Of a DNA stretch of 64,000 nucleotides, positions 1 to 10,090 are shown in pieces. Position 1 is the stretch's first letter. Each line of letters begins with the position of its first letter. The DNA lies in NCBI GenBank assembly GCA_963932185.1, contig OZ010669.1, positions 8,832,573 through 8,896,572 on the forward strand. Direction: 5' to 3'. The notes beneath the pieces are model-generated. The model made no database searches. It was not told the DNA's origin and saw only the letters and a program-made list of their open reading frames with translations. Origin of the DNA: Troglohyphantes excavatus (taxonomy: Eukaryota; Arthropoda; Arachnida; Araneae; Linyphiidae). The position numbers and the translations under genes were made by a program.

Positions 1-1207
1 ATTTTTAAAAATCCTTATAAGTTTTAAGGCTCACTGTTCCAAAATTGATTTTTTTCAAAAATAGTGTGTTTAACATTTGAGTCGTCTAGTTGCAAAACTC
101 GTTAAGCGCCATCCAGATTTTTTTACAGAAAGTGAAATATTTTTTGTAGAGTTTAATTTTTGAGCTAACTGCGTGGCATTTAGAAGCAAAAGTTCGTTCT
201 GAATCCTTTTTCTAAATTGTGTATATATTTTGCGTTATTTAACAATTGGTTTTTGGATTTACAGAGTTTTGCTGTAGTATGAAAGATGTATTAAATTTTG
301 CAGCAATATGCAGAAATATTTCCCGCACGTGAAATAATGTTGACATTCTCTAACAAAAAAGAAGTGGAAAATCTTGATAGGTGGCTGGTAATACTGAAAA
401 GGATAACATGCGAGAAAAGAGCGAGTATTTAAAGAGTTTTGCAGCTGAACCAAGTGCACCAAGTACTTATAGGTGACAATATAACAAATATGGACTCAGG
501 TTGCATCAAATGGATTTAACGGGGTATGCGCGGCAGTTTTATTATTTAAAGAGTTTTGAAACAGTATCGGATTTTCGAAACTTTGTTTCGGAGATTTAGA
601 AATGTTTTGCAACTGTTTGAGCTACGGACCCAACAGAGATTGGTTCAACGAACAAAATGACGCGAAAATCTAGATTTTTTTTTTATTTATTTTACGAGTT
701 TTACAATTGGACGACTTATTTGAGGAGAGTACAAGCACAAAACAAACATGTCAGTCTAAGCACAAATTGCAGAAAACGGTTAAAACATTTTGTAGATGCA
801 TGCATTTCTCTAGATCTCCAGATTTTCAAGTTTTAAAATGAAAGTGATATATATTGCAGAAAGTGATAGAAGGTAAACTTTTTTTTATAAAATTCAATGC
901 TCATTTCAATTTTTATATTCAGATTTTTTATTAACTTTTATATTGTGGCAAAATTGGAGATACACGAATAGATTTACACGTTTGTATCCTCCGTCAAATG
1001 ACTAGAGGAATTCCAGATCGGTTTTGAGAGTATGAAGTGCGAGTATGAAAGTTAACAAATAAAATAGATTTCGCTCCATCCTGGTCTTTCTGCTTCCACG
1101 TCCTAAAGTGCACAAGTGACGGGTCCTGTTTGTTGCAAATTCAACCTGTATAAAATGTGCTAGAATAGGTGAAAAATGTTTGTTTTTTTTCGATAAAAGA
1201 GCAAATT
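1..1207. other. AT-rich non-coding DNA
   Basis: I see no gene here. The stretch is low-complexity AT-rich DNA with several runs of T, and short open frames carry no recognisable domain. It ends at the target duplication of the SINE fragment that begins at 1221. Confidence 0.5.
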
Positions 1208-1220
1208 TATCTCTTGGTGA

Positions 1221-1310
1221 GGTTTTTCCTTCGAGATAGGCCCCGAACCGTCGCCAATAGCCCACTGTGCAGCTCTAGTGCGACGTTAATTAAACAAACC
1301 AAATCAACCC
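1221..1310 (+). mobile_element. 5'-truncated SINE (tRNA-Ser-derived family)
   Basis: This is the 3' end of the window's main SINE family: a body of TCGAGATAGGCCCCGAACCG type, then CAGCTCTAGTGCGACG, TTAATTAA and an AACCA-rich tail. It is flanked by a perfect 13-bp target duplication, TATCTCTTGGTGA, at 1208-1220 and 1311-1323. This proves LINE-style insertion with 5' truncation and fixes the polarity: the tRNA head is 5' and the CCAAACCAA tail is 3'. Confidence 0.85.
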
Positions 1311-1436
1311 TATCTCTTGGTGATGTCCCACAAAGAAAATAAAACACTTCTTACGGTAATATAGTGATTGGTTTGTATCGAAAAAATAGGAATCCTTCTT
1401 ACACATAATTTAAAATCTAAACGAGAGATCAAAGGG

Positions 1437-1808
1437 TTTCATTAATTACGTCGCATTAGAGCTGCACAGTGGGCGGCGGTTCTGGGCTTATCTCGACGGG
1501 GAACGATGCCTCGTATTTTTAACCATGATCAGATGACGAGAACAACACCTGAGCTGACACCCGGCGCAACATCAATAGGCGTCAGGACATTTTACTCCGA
1601 TCAGATTTATCGTGCACCAGTCCCGCATACACGCCAGTAAAATTTGTTGAATGTTCTGGACAATTTTATAGTATTTTTGTAGCAAATCTGGCAACCCTCC
1701 GATCGCAAGTACACTACATTTTTACTTGTCTTTGTCAAGTCCACCTCATGGGCTCGAACAAACTGATTACTAGCTGAACGCCTTTATCCACTGGGCAACT
1801 GGAGGCCC
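1437..1808 (-). mobile_element. near full-length SINE
   Basis: A 372-bp copy of the main SINE family in minus orientation. On the plus strand it reads the 3' end (ATTACGTCGCATTAGAGCTG) first and the tRNA-Ser-like head last, near 1740-1808. The flanks GAGAGATCAAAGGG (1423-1436) and GAGAGATCGAAGGG (1809-1822) are a 14-bp target duplication with one mismatch. Compared with the copy at 18851 the 3' part has a small deletion, so this copy is older. Confidence 0.85.
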
Positions 1809-2317
1809 GAGAGATCGAAGGGGGAATATGTATAATAGACGTATAGTTAGTACACAGAAGTTAGGTGCACTACAAATGTATTGTACATTTTTTCTATAAT
1901 AAAAATGTTAATTGTTTATAAGATTATAAATGAAAAATATTAAATAATCGTCAGTTTTCTCGTATTGACGATTACACCTATTCGGGTGTATTTTATTTCA
2001 TTTTGACAAAAACTTTTTTAAAACCCTAATGCATAATATATGATTATACAGTATGCCAATCTTATTATTAGGAATGTGATATATATTTGAGATTAAGATA
2101 TTTTATGCACTGCGGCAACACCGACTCAAAGACAAGGCCGTGCCTCACGTGACCTTTCCGGAGCTGACGTCATCACGAGTAGGCTATGGTAGCGGGTAGA
2201 AACGAAAGATTTCGCTTTGCTAATGTGGTTTTTTTTAAGCGCGAATTTCTTTGTTTTCTCAAAATGGGTGAAAATTCCGTGTGCTTTAGACGGCGATTAT
2301 TATTTATTATCTGAGTT

Positions 2318-2443
2318 ATGGTTTACAAACGAGCTGTGTTCCCAATTGTCAGGGAAATTACACGAAAACACCAAAAGTTCAGCTGTTTTCGTTTTCTAAA
2401 GATCGGACGTTGCGCAGAAAATGGATTCGTGTAATTCACACAC
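2318..2443 (+). pseudogene. THAP zinc-finger N-terminus of P-like transposase
   Basis: An ATG at 2318 opens MVYK, and after a frameshift the same DNA reads NCQGNYTKTPKV, then LFSFSKDRTLRRKWIRVI. This is the C..C and SxFxFPKD...KWI core of a THAP domain, the DNA-binding module of P-element-type transposases. The first Cys of the motif is lost (Arg) and at least one frameshift separates the two pieces. The fragment ends in a short CA microsatellite. It is inferred to be the N-terminus of the same gene as the fragment at 3660-4129. Confidence 0.65.
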
Positions 2444-3254
2444 ACACACAGGGACGACTTTACTCCTACATATTGCACCAGGGTATCTATGATTATGCTT
2501 ATAATTTAATCTGCGTTCTTTAATGTAAATTGATAACATGTAGATGTCAGGTTTAAATTGGATTAAAACATTGCTGGTTTAAAAAAAATCCAGGGAAGTA
2601 TTTGACATCGTTATTACTAATACAATTATTATTATAATACATACAATTGTTATTAACCGACTGAACATCGCGCCAACCAAAACTTCAGAATAAAACTCCC
2701 ATAAACTTTAAATTAAAACCGCCAAATCGCGCACCATGTCGAAAGGTTATAGATTCGACGGTTATGTATTTTTTTTAAAATTTATGTATGTTCGCGCGTG
2801 ATTTCGGTTCTACTTCAGATATTTGCACAATTTTGTTGTTGTTGGATAAAGGCTGTTTCACTTGGGAGCAATTTGAAAAAAATATCGGGTTATCCGGCAT
2901 TCAACTATCTCTGGAATTCTCAATTAACCAGACCGTTTGAAAAAAAATATTGTCCGATTTCAAAAATTCTTTTTTTGTTGGATAGAGAAAAATCAACTTA
3001 GGCAAGATCTGCAAAAATAATCGGTTATCCGGCTGCTATATATCTGGATTTTTATACAGTTAATCCGATTTCATAATATTTCATTGTTTAACAGAAGTTG
3101 TTCAACAATGACATTTCATTTAACCAGAATTTATTGGCATTGATAGAGATTGTTTTACAATATACACGGTTGAGCAGAAGTTGCTACTTGAATTTCTCGG
3201 TGAATAATAAGAGGGGGCGAAGCCCCCTGCTAAATTAAAAACCAAAAAGGGAAA
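2444..3254. other. degenerate interior of the P-like element
   Basis: No open frame of note. Near 3213-3228 is a tight hairpin, GGGGGC-GAAG-CCCCC type. The rest is AT-rich and is inferred to be decayed transposon interior. Confidence 0.4.
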
Positions 3255-3573
3255 AATAAAATAATCTTTCTAGAAAAAAGGAAAACCGACTTTAAGGAAA
3301 ATGCGCTAAAAAGTAAAAAATAATTTTTAATTCTACGAATGAGTTGAAAAATTGAATTTCAATTTTATACTTAGTACAACTTTTTGAAGTTGGTGCCAAT
3401 TTACAAAAATTATACCCAAATTTTGGCGCCGATTTCAAAAAGTTGTACTAAGTATAAAATTAATATTCAATAATTCAATTTTCAACTCATCGTAGAATTA
3501 AAAATTATTTTTTACTTTTTAACGCATTTTCCTTAAAGTCGGTTTTCCTTTTTTCTATAAAGAATATTTTATT
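3255..3573. repeat. long imperfect palindrome (arms about 140 bp)
   Basis: The left arm (AATAAAAT...AAAAAAGGAAAACCGACTTTAAGG... to about 3400) is repeated as its reverse complement in the right arm (about 3425-3573), with few mismatches and a short AT-rich loop. A transcript through it would form a long hairpin. It lies within the P-like element and may be a nested fold-back MITE or an inverted duplication. Confidence 0.85.
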
Positions 3574-3659
3574 ACTAATACAGACTGACAATCCTTGTGT
3601 TTCGGATTTTTACATAAATGTTGGTGAGTAAGAATTTAAAGGCATTGAAAATTCAATGC

Positions 3660-4129
3660 CTATTATTGTATACCTTTCCGGCTATTGTGCTCATTCGGCG
3701 ATGAAAAAAATAAATTGTAAATATAGTTCAAAACAAATGATTATTGACAACACCTTAAAATGAAACTATAAATATAAATTAATTGAATTTCTGGATAGAG
3801 GTGGTTTAATCTACCCATCTGCAGATATTGTAAATGCTGTAAGTTACAATTATATTGTTATGTAAAAATTGCTTTTAAAAGAAAATGAGACCACATTTTT
3901 ACAAATAACTGATCACCGCTCATTTGTGGTTGAAAAAACTTTGGAATTAATAAATTGTAATGATTTTTTTGTTCTTGATGATCAATGTGAAGCGGACCAT
4001 AGTTCTGAGAGTGTTTTAAAACTAATATTAACTTCGGCTACAAAATCATTATTAAAAAACTATTGCAAGCAAAAAAATTATATAAAAAAATTCAAATTGA
4101 AAAAAAGTCTAAAAAAATTGAGACATTGA
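3660..4129 (+). pseudogene. C-terminal part of P-like/THAP transposase
   Basis: The conceptual translation shows YLSGYCAHSAMKKINCKY, then LIEFLDRGGLIYPSADIV, then ENETTFLQITDHRSFVVEKT and SVLKLILTSATKSLLKNYC. The GY-A-H-S-A-MKK-C block, the RGGL-PS block and the terminal K-L-L-K-Y segment match the C-terminus of THAP-bearing transposases of arthropod P-like elements. Two in-frame stops break it. An AATAAAG polyadenylation-like signal follows near 4203. No donor or acceptor could be placed. Confidence 0.6.
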
Positions 4130-4613
4130 AAAAAAGGAATCAAAGTTGTGGAAAAGGTGCAAACATATAAAATTGCATAACTGTATATAAACGCTCAGTT
4201 CAATAAAGAATGTTTGTTAATTTGGTCTTTGATACTTTTATTTTCATGCTAATGTGAGTATTTTTTTGGGCATATATATTTAAAAATCTTTAATGAAATG
4301 CAAAGGTAAGGTAAATAATGTTTAGGCAACGTAACAGTTCATTTTCTAAAGAAAAAATGCTATTCATCTACTCGAAATACCAAGCGCTTCAATCGAAGAA
4401 ACAGAGCGGGAAAGGAGAAATCCAGCCTACTCATGGTGACGTCACAAATCAGAGGCATGGCCTTGTATTTGAGTCGGTGTTGACTGCGGAAACCTTATAA
4501 TTGTTTTTATTTACCGAAACTGAATATTTGTGCGTCGATGCAAACATAGTAGGGACGTTGTGTTTATGACTGTCCCTTTGAAGAATACCGGAGGAGTTGA
4601 GATTGTACATTAA

Positions 4614-4754
4614 CCCTTTGCGATCGAGAGATTACCCGCGGGCACCACTTGCTTTGATACTCTCATTAGTTGTAAAAAATTCACAAAATATGTGAATCAT
4701 TGTCTCGAGTTGCTGGTTCGCATCTCAAGAGACAAAGGTCTCGACCGCAAAGGG
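4614..4754. mobile_element. 141-bp piggyBac-type MITE
   Basis: The sequence is TTAA, then CCCTTTGCGATCGAGA, then the interior, then the complement of CCCTTTGCGGTCGAGA, then TTAA. The TTAA duplications are at 4610-4613 and 4755-4758, and the CCCTTTG terminus is the hallmark of piggyBac elements. There is no coding capacity. Confidence 0.85.
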
Positions 4755-4820
4755 TTAAGTTAAGAAAGTAAGTTGACTCTAAGTATTCAAATTGGATTTC
4801 AAAAGTAGCCAAACACTCAC

Positions 4821-5189
4821 CTCGTAGATGCTGGAAGACTTTGTGCCGAAATACACGGGCAGGAAGAGGTATCCTGCCACCAGCGCCCCGGCGGTGCTCC
4901 CGAGGTTTATGAAGGCGAAGTGCGTGCCGTACGTGTACATGTCGGCCGGCACCCCGAGGTAGGTGATGGCGGACTTGCCACTCGCCATCACCGAGAAGGC
5001 GACCGGCAGCACGGACATGTCGCGGCCCGCCAGCAGGTACTCTTCGACAGTCCGCTGCCGGTCCCCGGAGAACCTGAAGTAGAGGCCGATCGCGGAAGAG
5101 ACCAGCAGCATGGTCAAGACGACGATGTAGTCGACGATTCCCAGAGCGAGCACGCGGTGGGACGGATCGAAGGTCAGCGACTGGTTCAT
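4821..5189 (-). CDS. SLC5-family sodium-coupled transporter, first coding exon
   Basis: This exon encodes the first 123 residues, starting at the ATG at 5187-5189 and ending at a strong donor, GAG|GTGAGT. It carries a short N-terminus, a first hydrophobic helix (LGIVDYIVVLTMLLVSSAIG), the loop GDRQRTVEEYLLAGRDMSVLP typical of SLC5 proteins, then helix 2 with FSVMASGKSAITYLGVPADMY and helix 3 with the YLFLPV motif. The family consists of Na+-coupled plasma-membrane symporters; insect members close to SLC5A8/A12/A6 carry monocarboxylates or vitamins, but the substrate cannot be set from one exon. A six-codon upstream ORF (MNSVKK) precedes the start, and a possible 3' splice site (ACTTCTGTAG) lies in the 5' leader. 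The exon is much GC-richer than its surroundings. Exon 2 and beyond should lie at lower coordinates; I cannot find them between 1 and 4800, so they are outside the window or lost. Confidence 0.85.
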
Positions 5190-5316
5190 GGTGAAGTTCA
5201 CTTTTTGACTGAATTCATCTACAGAAGTTGTACAAATTGAGCTGTATTCTGAATTTGGCACACTAGTTGGCACGCTTGGCGAATCTCATACAAGTTAAAA
5301 GGTCGTTTTATGAGAT

Positions 5317-5352
5317 GAGATCTCTAGTGCGACGTTAATTAACCAAACCAAA
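5317..5352 (+). mobile_element. 36-bp extreme 5'-truncated SINE
   Basis: Only the terminal CTCTAGTGCGACG, TTAATTAA and CCAAACCAAA of the SINE remain. A perfect 13-bp target duplication, CGTTTTATGAGAT, sits at 5304-5316 and 5353-5365. It lies about 130 bp upstream of the SLC5 start codon, probably in its 5' leader or promoter-proximal intron. Confidence 0.8.
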
Positions 5353-5365
5353 CGTTTTATGAGAT

Positions 5366-6479
5366 AATCCAGGTTGAACTTGTTAGTTGAAGAGATGTCT
5401 GTAGGAAGTTCTGGATTTTTGCTCGCACAAATAAAAGTTTATTAAGTTATATTTAAAATGGGTAGAAACTTCAAGTGATATGCAGACAATGGACAAAGTT
5501 GATTCTGCCTTTTATCTTTTATTTTTTCATAATACTCGGGTAGCTAAAGTTTTTAAGGAAGACGAATTTCAGTTTATATTGGAATGAGATCTGAGTAAAG
5601 ATAAGCAAATTTTCTTTAGCTAAATTGTAAAATATTGAGCGGTAATTTCACGTTTTGCTAAATTTGGCACATGGCAACTTTGACGGTACCTTGAATTATA
5701 GAAGTACAATATTCTCTTGATTACGCAAGACTGATTTCATTGAATATTAATCAAAGACACATTCATTTATGCACTGATGTGGATATGAAATTTGTCTCAA
5801 TTCGACAAAATGTATAGTAAAATATGATTCAATTATTCATTGACGTTTAGTGTAGGAAGCATCATTTGGCACTCACGGCTTTGCTCGGTGCGGTAGTTAA
5901 CGTTAGAAATATTCTTTCGCAATTCCGGGTGTACGGAATCGCTGCTCGGGAAACTTTCTTTCAGTGTAAAAAGCTGAGTACACACGAGTCTCTCACGAAA
6001 TATAATAAATTTTATAGAACGGCCTCGTTCAAAATATAGTAATCAGGTTTGAGCAATAGCTGTATCAAATTACAGCCGATACACTAATTTGATCTAGTCA
6101 AGTGTCTTGCCAAATAATCTTGTAGATGAATTCAACGACGAAAAAAATCGAATACTTCTCTGTTTCATAGACACTTAACCTCAGATTAGTTCATAAAACC
6201 CAAAATAAAACCATCACATGCATTTCACAACCCGTGAACAACAGTACTCAAGAAAGCATGTCCGATAGCTTGATTTTCCTCATGACCCCCGAAAATGGAT
6301 TTGGCGGGAAAACTTTTCCACTTCCGATCAAATAACACAGCTCCTTCGCATTCACCTGTGACAAAATAGACTGGATTTCCTTCACCTGGAAAGAATGTTT
6401 TTAACTCACTTTTCTGTAATCGCGTATCTTGTTCCCCAAATTATCTGTTACGTAACTTCGTTCTATATTCGGAAGAGAC
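5366..6479. other. non-coding interval upstream of the SLC5 exon
   Basis: No exon-like sequence was recognised. This is probably the first intron or upstream region of the minus-strand SLC5 gene. Confidence 0.35.
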
Positions 6480-6700
6480 TGAGAGTAGCGTGCTTTCGAC
6501 CGCTCACAGGCCTCTGAAGATGAAGAAGATGCGAGGGAAGAGAAAGCGCGCGGGATTGTATTGGCGCATGCGCAGTGGGGGGATCGACGAGGGCATTGAG
6601 AGTGGAGGGAAGAAAAGGTGAGTAATTTTGGGATGAGTTTTTGTGACGTAAGGGAGATGAATTGGCGACGTCAAGAGAACTTTACGATTTGGGTGCTTTT
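6480..6700 (-). promoter_or_regulatory. candidate promoter / 5' non-coding exon of the SLC5 gene
   Basis: A GC- and CpG-richer island in AT-rich DNA holds a perfect palindromic GCGCATGCGC core (near 6565-6574), the NRF1/erect-wing type motif, and a TGACGTAA CRE-like site (near 6643). On the minus strand CAGAGGCCT|GTGAGC near 6504 could be the donor of a short 5' non-coding exon. It lies 1.3 kb upstream of the SLC5 start. Function is inferred; there is no transcript evidence. Confidence 0.3.
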
Positions 6701-6941
6701 TTGAAACTACACACGGATACAATTATATATTTTTTTAATTACATTTGAACTCTAATCTGGGTAAAATAAAAGCAGATCACCAATAACCAGGATCCAGATC
6801 GCTTTGAGGAATAAAAAAAATCAACAAAATCGACCTTTAAAAAGTTTCTTATCGGTGAATGATATTGCTTTTAATAGTCATTTGATAAAATGACTTTCAT
6901 AGTACATACTGAATCAAAATTCGTTATTTGTACGAATATTT

Positions 6942-7037
6942 AAAATAAATATAAAAATAAAGGAATAATAAAATAAATATAAAAATAAAAGAATAATAAA
7001 ATAAATATAAAAATAAAAGAATAATAAAATAAATATT
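6942..7037. repeat. 28-bp tandem repeat, about 3.4 copies
   Basis: The unit AAAATAAATATAAAAATAAA followed by AGAATAAT recurs at 6942, 6970 and 6998 with one substitution. It is a purely AT minisatellite. Confidence 0.85.
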
Positions 7038-7271
7038 TAACAATAGTAATCCAATAGAACTATTTGGAAATTTTATTTATTTAGCTAATCCTTTCCGAAA
7101 ATAATTGTTAAGATACTTTTTAACTCCAGAATGGTGTAAATACGTCTCACGGGCGTATGTTCTCCCACTGAACTACGTCTCTTCGACTTATAGGTACCCT
7201 TCTAGGGTTAAAATGGAATTAATAAATTGTTTTTATACCAAACCAACGTTATGTGCATCGAAGTTAAAACC

Positions 7272-7308
7272 GTTTCTAATAGCTCACTGTGCAGCTCTAG
7301 TGCGACGT
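7272..7308 (+). mobile_element. short SINE 3' fragment
   Basis: CTCACTGTGCAGCTCTAGTG followed by CGACG is the conserved 3' end of the main SINE. The usual TTAATTAACC tail is replaced by a T-run and no target duplication is evident. Confidence 0.6.
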
Positions 7309-7399
7309 TTTTTTTCCAACTTAAGTTACCATTCTCAGTTACATCTGACTAAAAAAAGTAGTGCATCTTGTACCTTGGCGTATAATAAATGCTAGTTGG

Positions 7400-9675
7400 C
7401 TATGGATTGACGCAACAGCTTCAACTGTCCGCCTACGGGATGGGAGATCCGAACTTTGGCTAAGCGCCAGTAAAATTTTGAGAACCATTGATTATTACTC
7501 CGGGGCGTGTTGGCTACTCAAGTGTTTTGAATTTTGATTTATAGATTTATAGCAGTTAATCTGCTACCATCCATAGTGAACCTGCATTTCATATAACTAG
7601 TCATACGATACTCTTCGGTATTCCAGAAGCAAACATTCTAAAGTATTTTGTTCAAAATTTCAACATCAAAAAAAATATTATAATTATTACATCGCCTCTG
7701 GATTTTTCTACTGAAGTTAACTATTTTATTAACCCATTGTAAATAACTTGGGGAAAAATGGATGTAAGAATCGATGCATTTTGGAAAATTTATTTGAATT
7801 TTCCCACGAACCACCTCAATGTAACAAAACGCGTTTAGAACGCCTGGGCCTCATTTGTCCAATCGGAAATTCAAAAGGTGGAAGGGCATATGCGTTTGTT
7901 TATTTGTAAAATAAAATTAAAAACTGATAAAATTTAAATATCAATAATAATTTAATGAAGATTAATACCATGATAAATTAAATATCAAATATAGGTAAAC
8001 TAGAGAATGAATAAAAATCAAATCAAATATACAGATGGATCCAAAAGTAATAGAAAAAGTCAAAATTCATTAGTTCGAAAAGTTTAGACACTAAGTACGA
8101 CGCTGTTTGCACATATCACATTACAAATATAAATCTTATAGAGTACCCTAATATTAGCATAAATTCTATAAAAAAAATTATACTAGTATTTTTTTTAAAT
8201 AAAGATTTTTTTTATATTTAAGTTACAGCTGTCAAACAGTATATTGTTGTCAAAAATATTTAATTTTTTAAACGTTACAAATTTTTGAGAAAAAAATATA
8301 TATGTGACACAAGCAAAATTTTGCAGTAAATTGCGCATTTTCTAATATTTTTTTTAAAAAAAAGGCTAGTTAAATATATAAAAAAATAATTAAATATGTC
8401 GTCTAACAGTGTAAGTGGTAGCATACTGGCTTGCCACGAAATGGATCCGTGGTCAAATCCCCGCTAAAACATGGGTCTAAAATGTAAGGTTATTGGATGA
8501 AAGTCTGCTTGGCATTCCGTGAATAAATTTGTACCTAGAAACCAAATGAAAAATTTTAAACATTTTAATTCAACTTATTTTTATTTGCATAGTACACTAC
8601 TTATACATTGTTAATTGTTTAAAATATTTTGCTAATATTTCCGTAATATTAAAAATTCTGATTAAGTAAACAAATATTTCAAATTGTTATAATTAAATTA
8701 CTAACGATGAATAAGTAGTATATTATGCATATCTAAAAAAGTTTAATTGAAACTTTTTTTTTTTAATTATTTGGTTTTGACATATTTAATGTTTAAATGC
8801 ATATATCTCAAAATCTATGTTTTCAAATTCTTCACAAAGGTAAAAAAAACATAAGATAAACAATTGACTTAAATTCGCAATTGTTTACACTTACCAATTT
8901 GTGCTAAATAAAATAGTAGATATTTTTGAATAATCAGTTGTTTTTTTTTAAGTTTTAAATAGGAAATGCACATTTTATCGCAAAATGTTGTTAATATTAC
9001 ACATATATTTTATTTTCATAAAAAAAAAAATATTTTAAAAGTATTAATCAAAGTATTTATCTAAATCAATAAATCCCATATATATATTTCAAACTATTAA
9101 TTTAAACTACTTATAAAAAATCTATTTTAAAACTATGAACTATTTTAAAAGATCTTCAATCTATATGTTTTTTCACAATTACACTGTTCCAATGTAAAAA
9201 TTCTCAAAACTGTAATTTAAATTTTAAAAAAGAAGTAGGTAAGCTATATAAATCTTCATTAAAAAAATTGACAGTTCAACTCTTTTTGTGCAAATTATTT
9301 CTAATATTAGAGTATTTTAATTGTATAATTTAATGTATTTCCTACGGTGTCACCTAATCCTAAGTCCTGAAATTATCCTAAGTTAATTTTAGGCATCATT
9401 TATTTATACAAAACTTATTGATCTTCAAATGTGATATAGTTTATAAGGTATATCACTTGCTTTACATAAATACTTTTTTTTATTAAATCTTATTTAAAAA
9501 TGTGAATATAAAAAAAATTCTAGTATTATTCAGAAAAATATATTAAAAAATAATTTAATCTTTAAAAGCAATTGGTCTATATTTTATAGTGATACAGAAC
9601 ATACTTATGATCAAAATTTCTCAGATATTGGTTATTATTAACTAAGTAATTTATATGTACTTAAAAAGGACTTGT
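7400..9675. other. gene-free AT-rich stretch
   Basis: Apart from a tRNA-like remnant at 8401, I see no gene or clear repeat. Base composition is extremely AT-rich with many homopolymer runs. Confidence 0.5.
8401..8468 (+). repeat. tRNA-Gly(GCC)-like remnant (pseudogene or SINE head)
   Basis: AAGTGGTAGCATACTGG resembles an A box and D arm, the CTTGCCACG loop resembles the GCC anticodon arm, and GTGGTCAAATCCCC resembles a B box. The acceptor stem does not pair, so this is not a working tRNA. It is more likely the head of a second SINE family or a tRNA pseudogene. Confidence 0.45.
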
Positions 9676-9679
9676 TTAA

Positions 9680-9919
9680 CTCTTTAGGTACATTTGACGA
9701 GTGAGACTCGTCATCTGCTTACTTGGGCGAAGTTACGGTGGACGAGTCTGACTCGTCATCTGAATTTAAGAAGCAGGCGTTGATGTTTAAGGCATACCCG
9801 CCAGAGGGCGTTGATCGCAAACAATTTGTTGTAGGGTCGGTCAAGAATGGGATCAATTGAACCTCACCAAATCCGTCCCATGGGCATAAAAATCTTCAAA
9901 TAATTCAGTACTCAAAGGG
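9680..9919. mobile_element. 240-bp piggyBac-type MITE
   Basis: TTAA duplications at 9676-9679 and 9920-9923 enclose termini CTCTTTAGGTAC and the complement of CCCTTTGAGTAC. Inside are two copies of a GACGAGT..GACTCGTC hairpin. The internal stretch 9830-9885, with GTAGGGTCGGTCAAGAA and GATCAATTGAACCTCAC, is shared with the MITE at 56681-57145, so the two belong to one family. Confidence 0.85.
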
Positions 9920-10073
9920 TTAATATGAACGTCCGTTCCCATTAAAACAAGACGATAGACTTAAGTTTATTAAAGTTATGAAATCCAATGGAAACAATAT
10001 AAAAATAACTTGAACGTCTATGGCTAACTGAGATGATTCAAGAAATATTTGTGACAAGCAAAAATTATTTTGA

Positions 10074-10090
10074 CCCCCCCCCCCCCCCCC
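10074..10090. repeat. poly-C tract
   Basis: Seventeen consecutive C on the plus strand, a mononucleotide tract that is G-quadruplex-capable on the other strand. Confidence 0.9.

Larger units (their letters stand above)
2116..4482 (+). mobile_element. P-like (THAP transposase) DNA transposon, internally deleted
   Basis: The termini are inverted: CAACACCGACTCAAA at 2116 and its complement ending at 4482. Similarity continues inward through ACAAGGCCRTGCCTC and a TGACGTCA core followed by GAGTAGGCT. The perfect 7-bp direct repeat ACTGCGG flanks it at 2109-2115 and 4483-4489. Inside, on the plus strand, are a THAP zinc-finger fragment near the left end and a transposase C-terminal fragment near the right end, with the middle lost. 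P superfamily elements usually make 7-8 bp duplications, which fits. The coding parts are frameshifted, so the copy is dead. Confidence 0.8.

Noticed and set aside
1002..1265. Open frames beginning MGYWR(R/W)FG at several places
   Set aside because: They are antisense reading of the SINE 3' region, which happens to start with ATGGGCTATTGG-like sequence. They recur wherever the SINE does.
4920..5240. A 106-codon plus-strand open frame
   Set aside because: It is the antisense of the GC-rich SLC5 exon; no domain.
8401..8468. Functional tRNA-Gly gene
   Set aside because: The acceptor stem does not pair and the T arm is degraded; kept only as a tRNA-like remnant.
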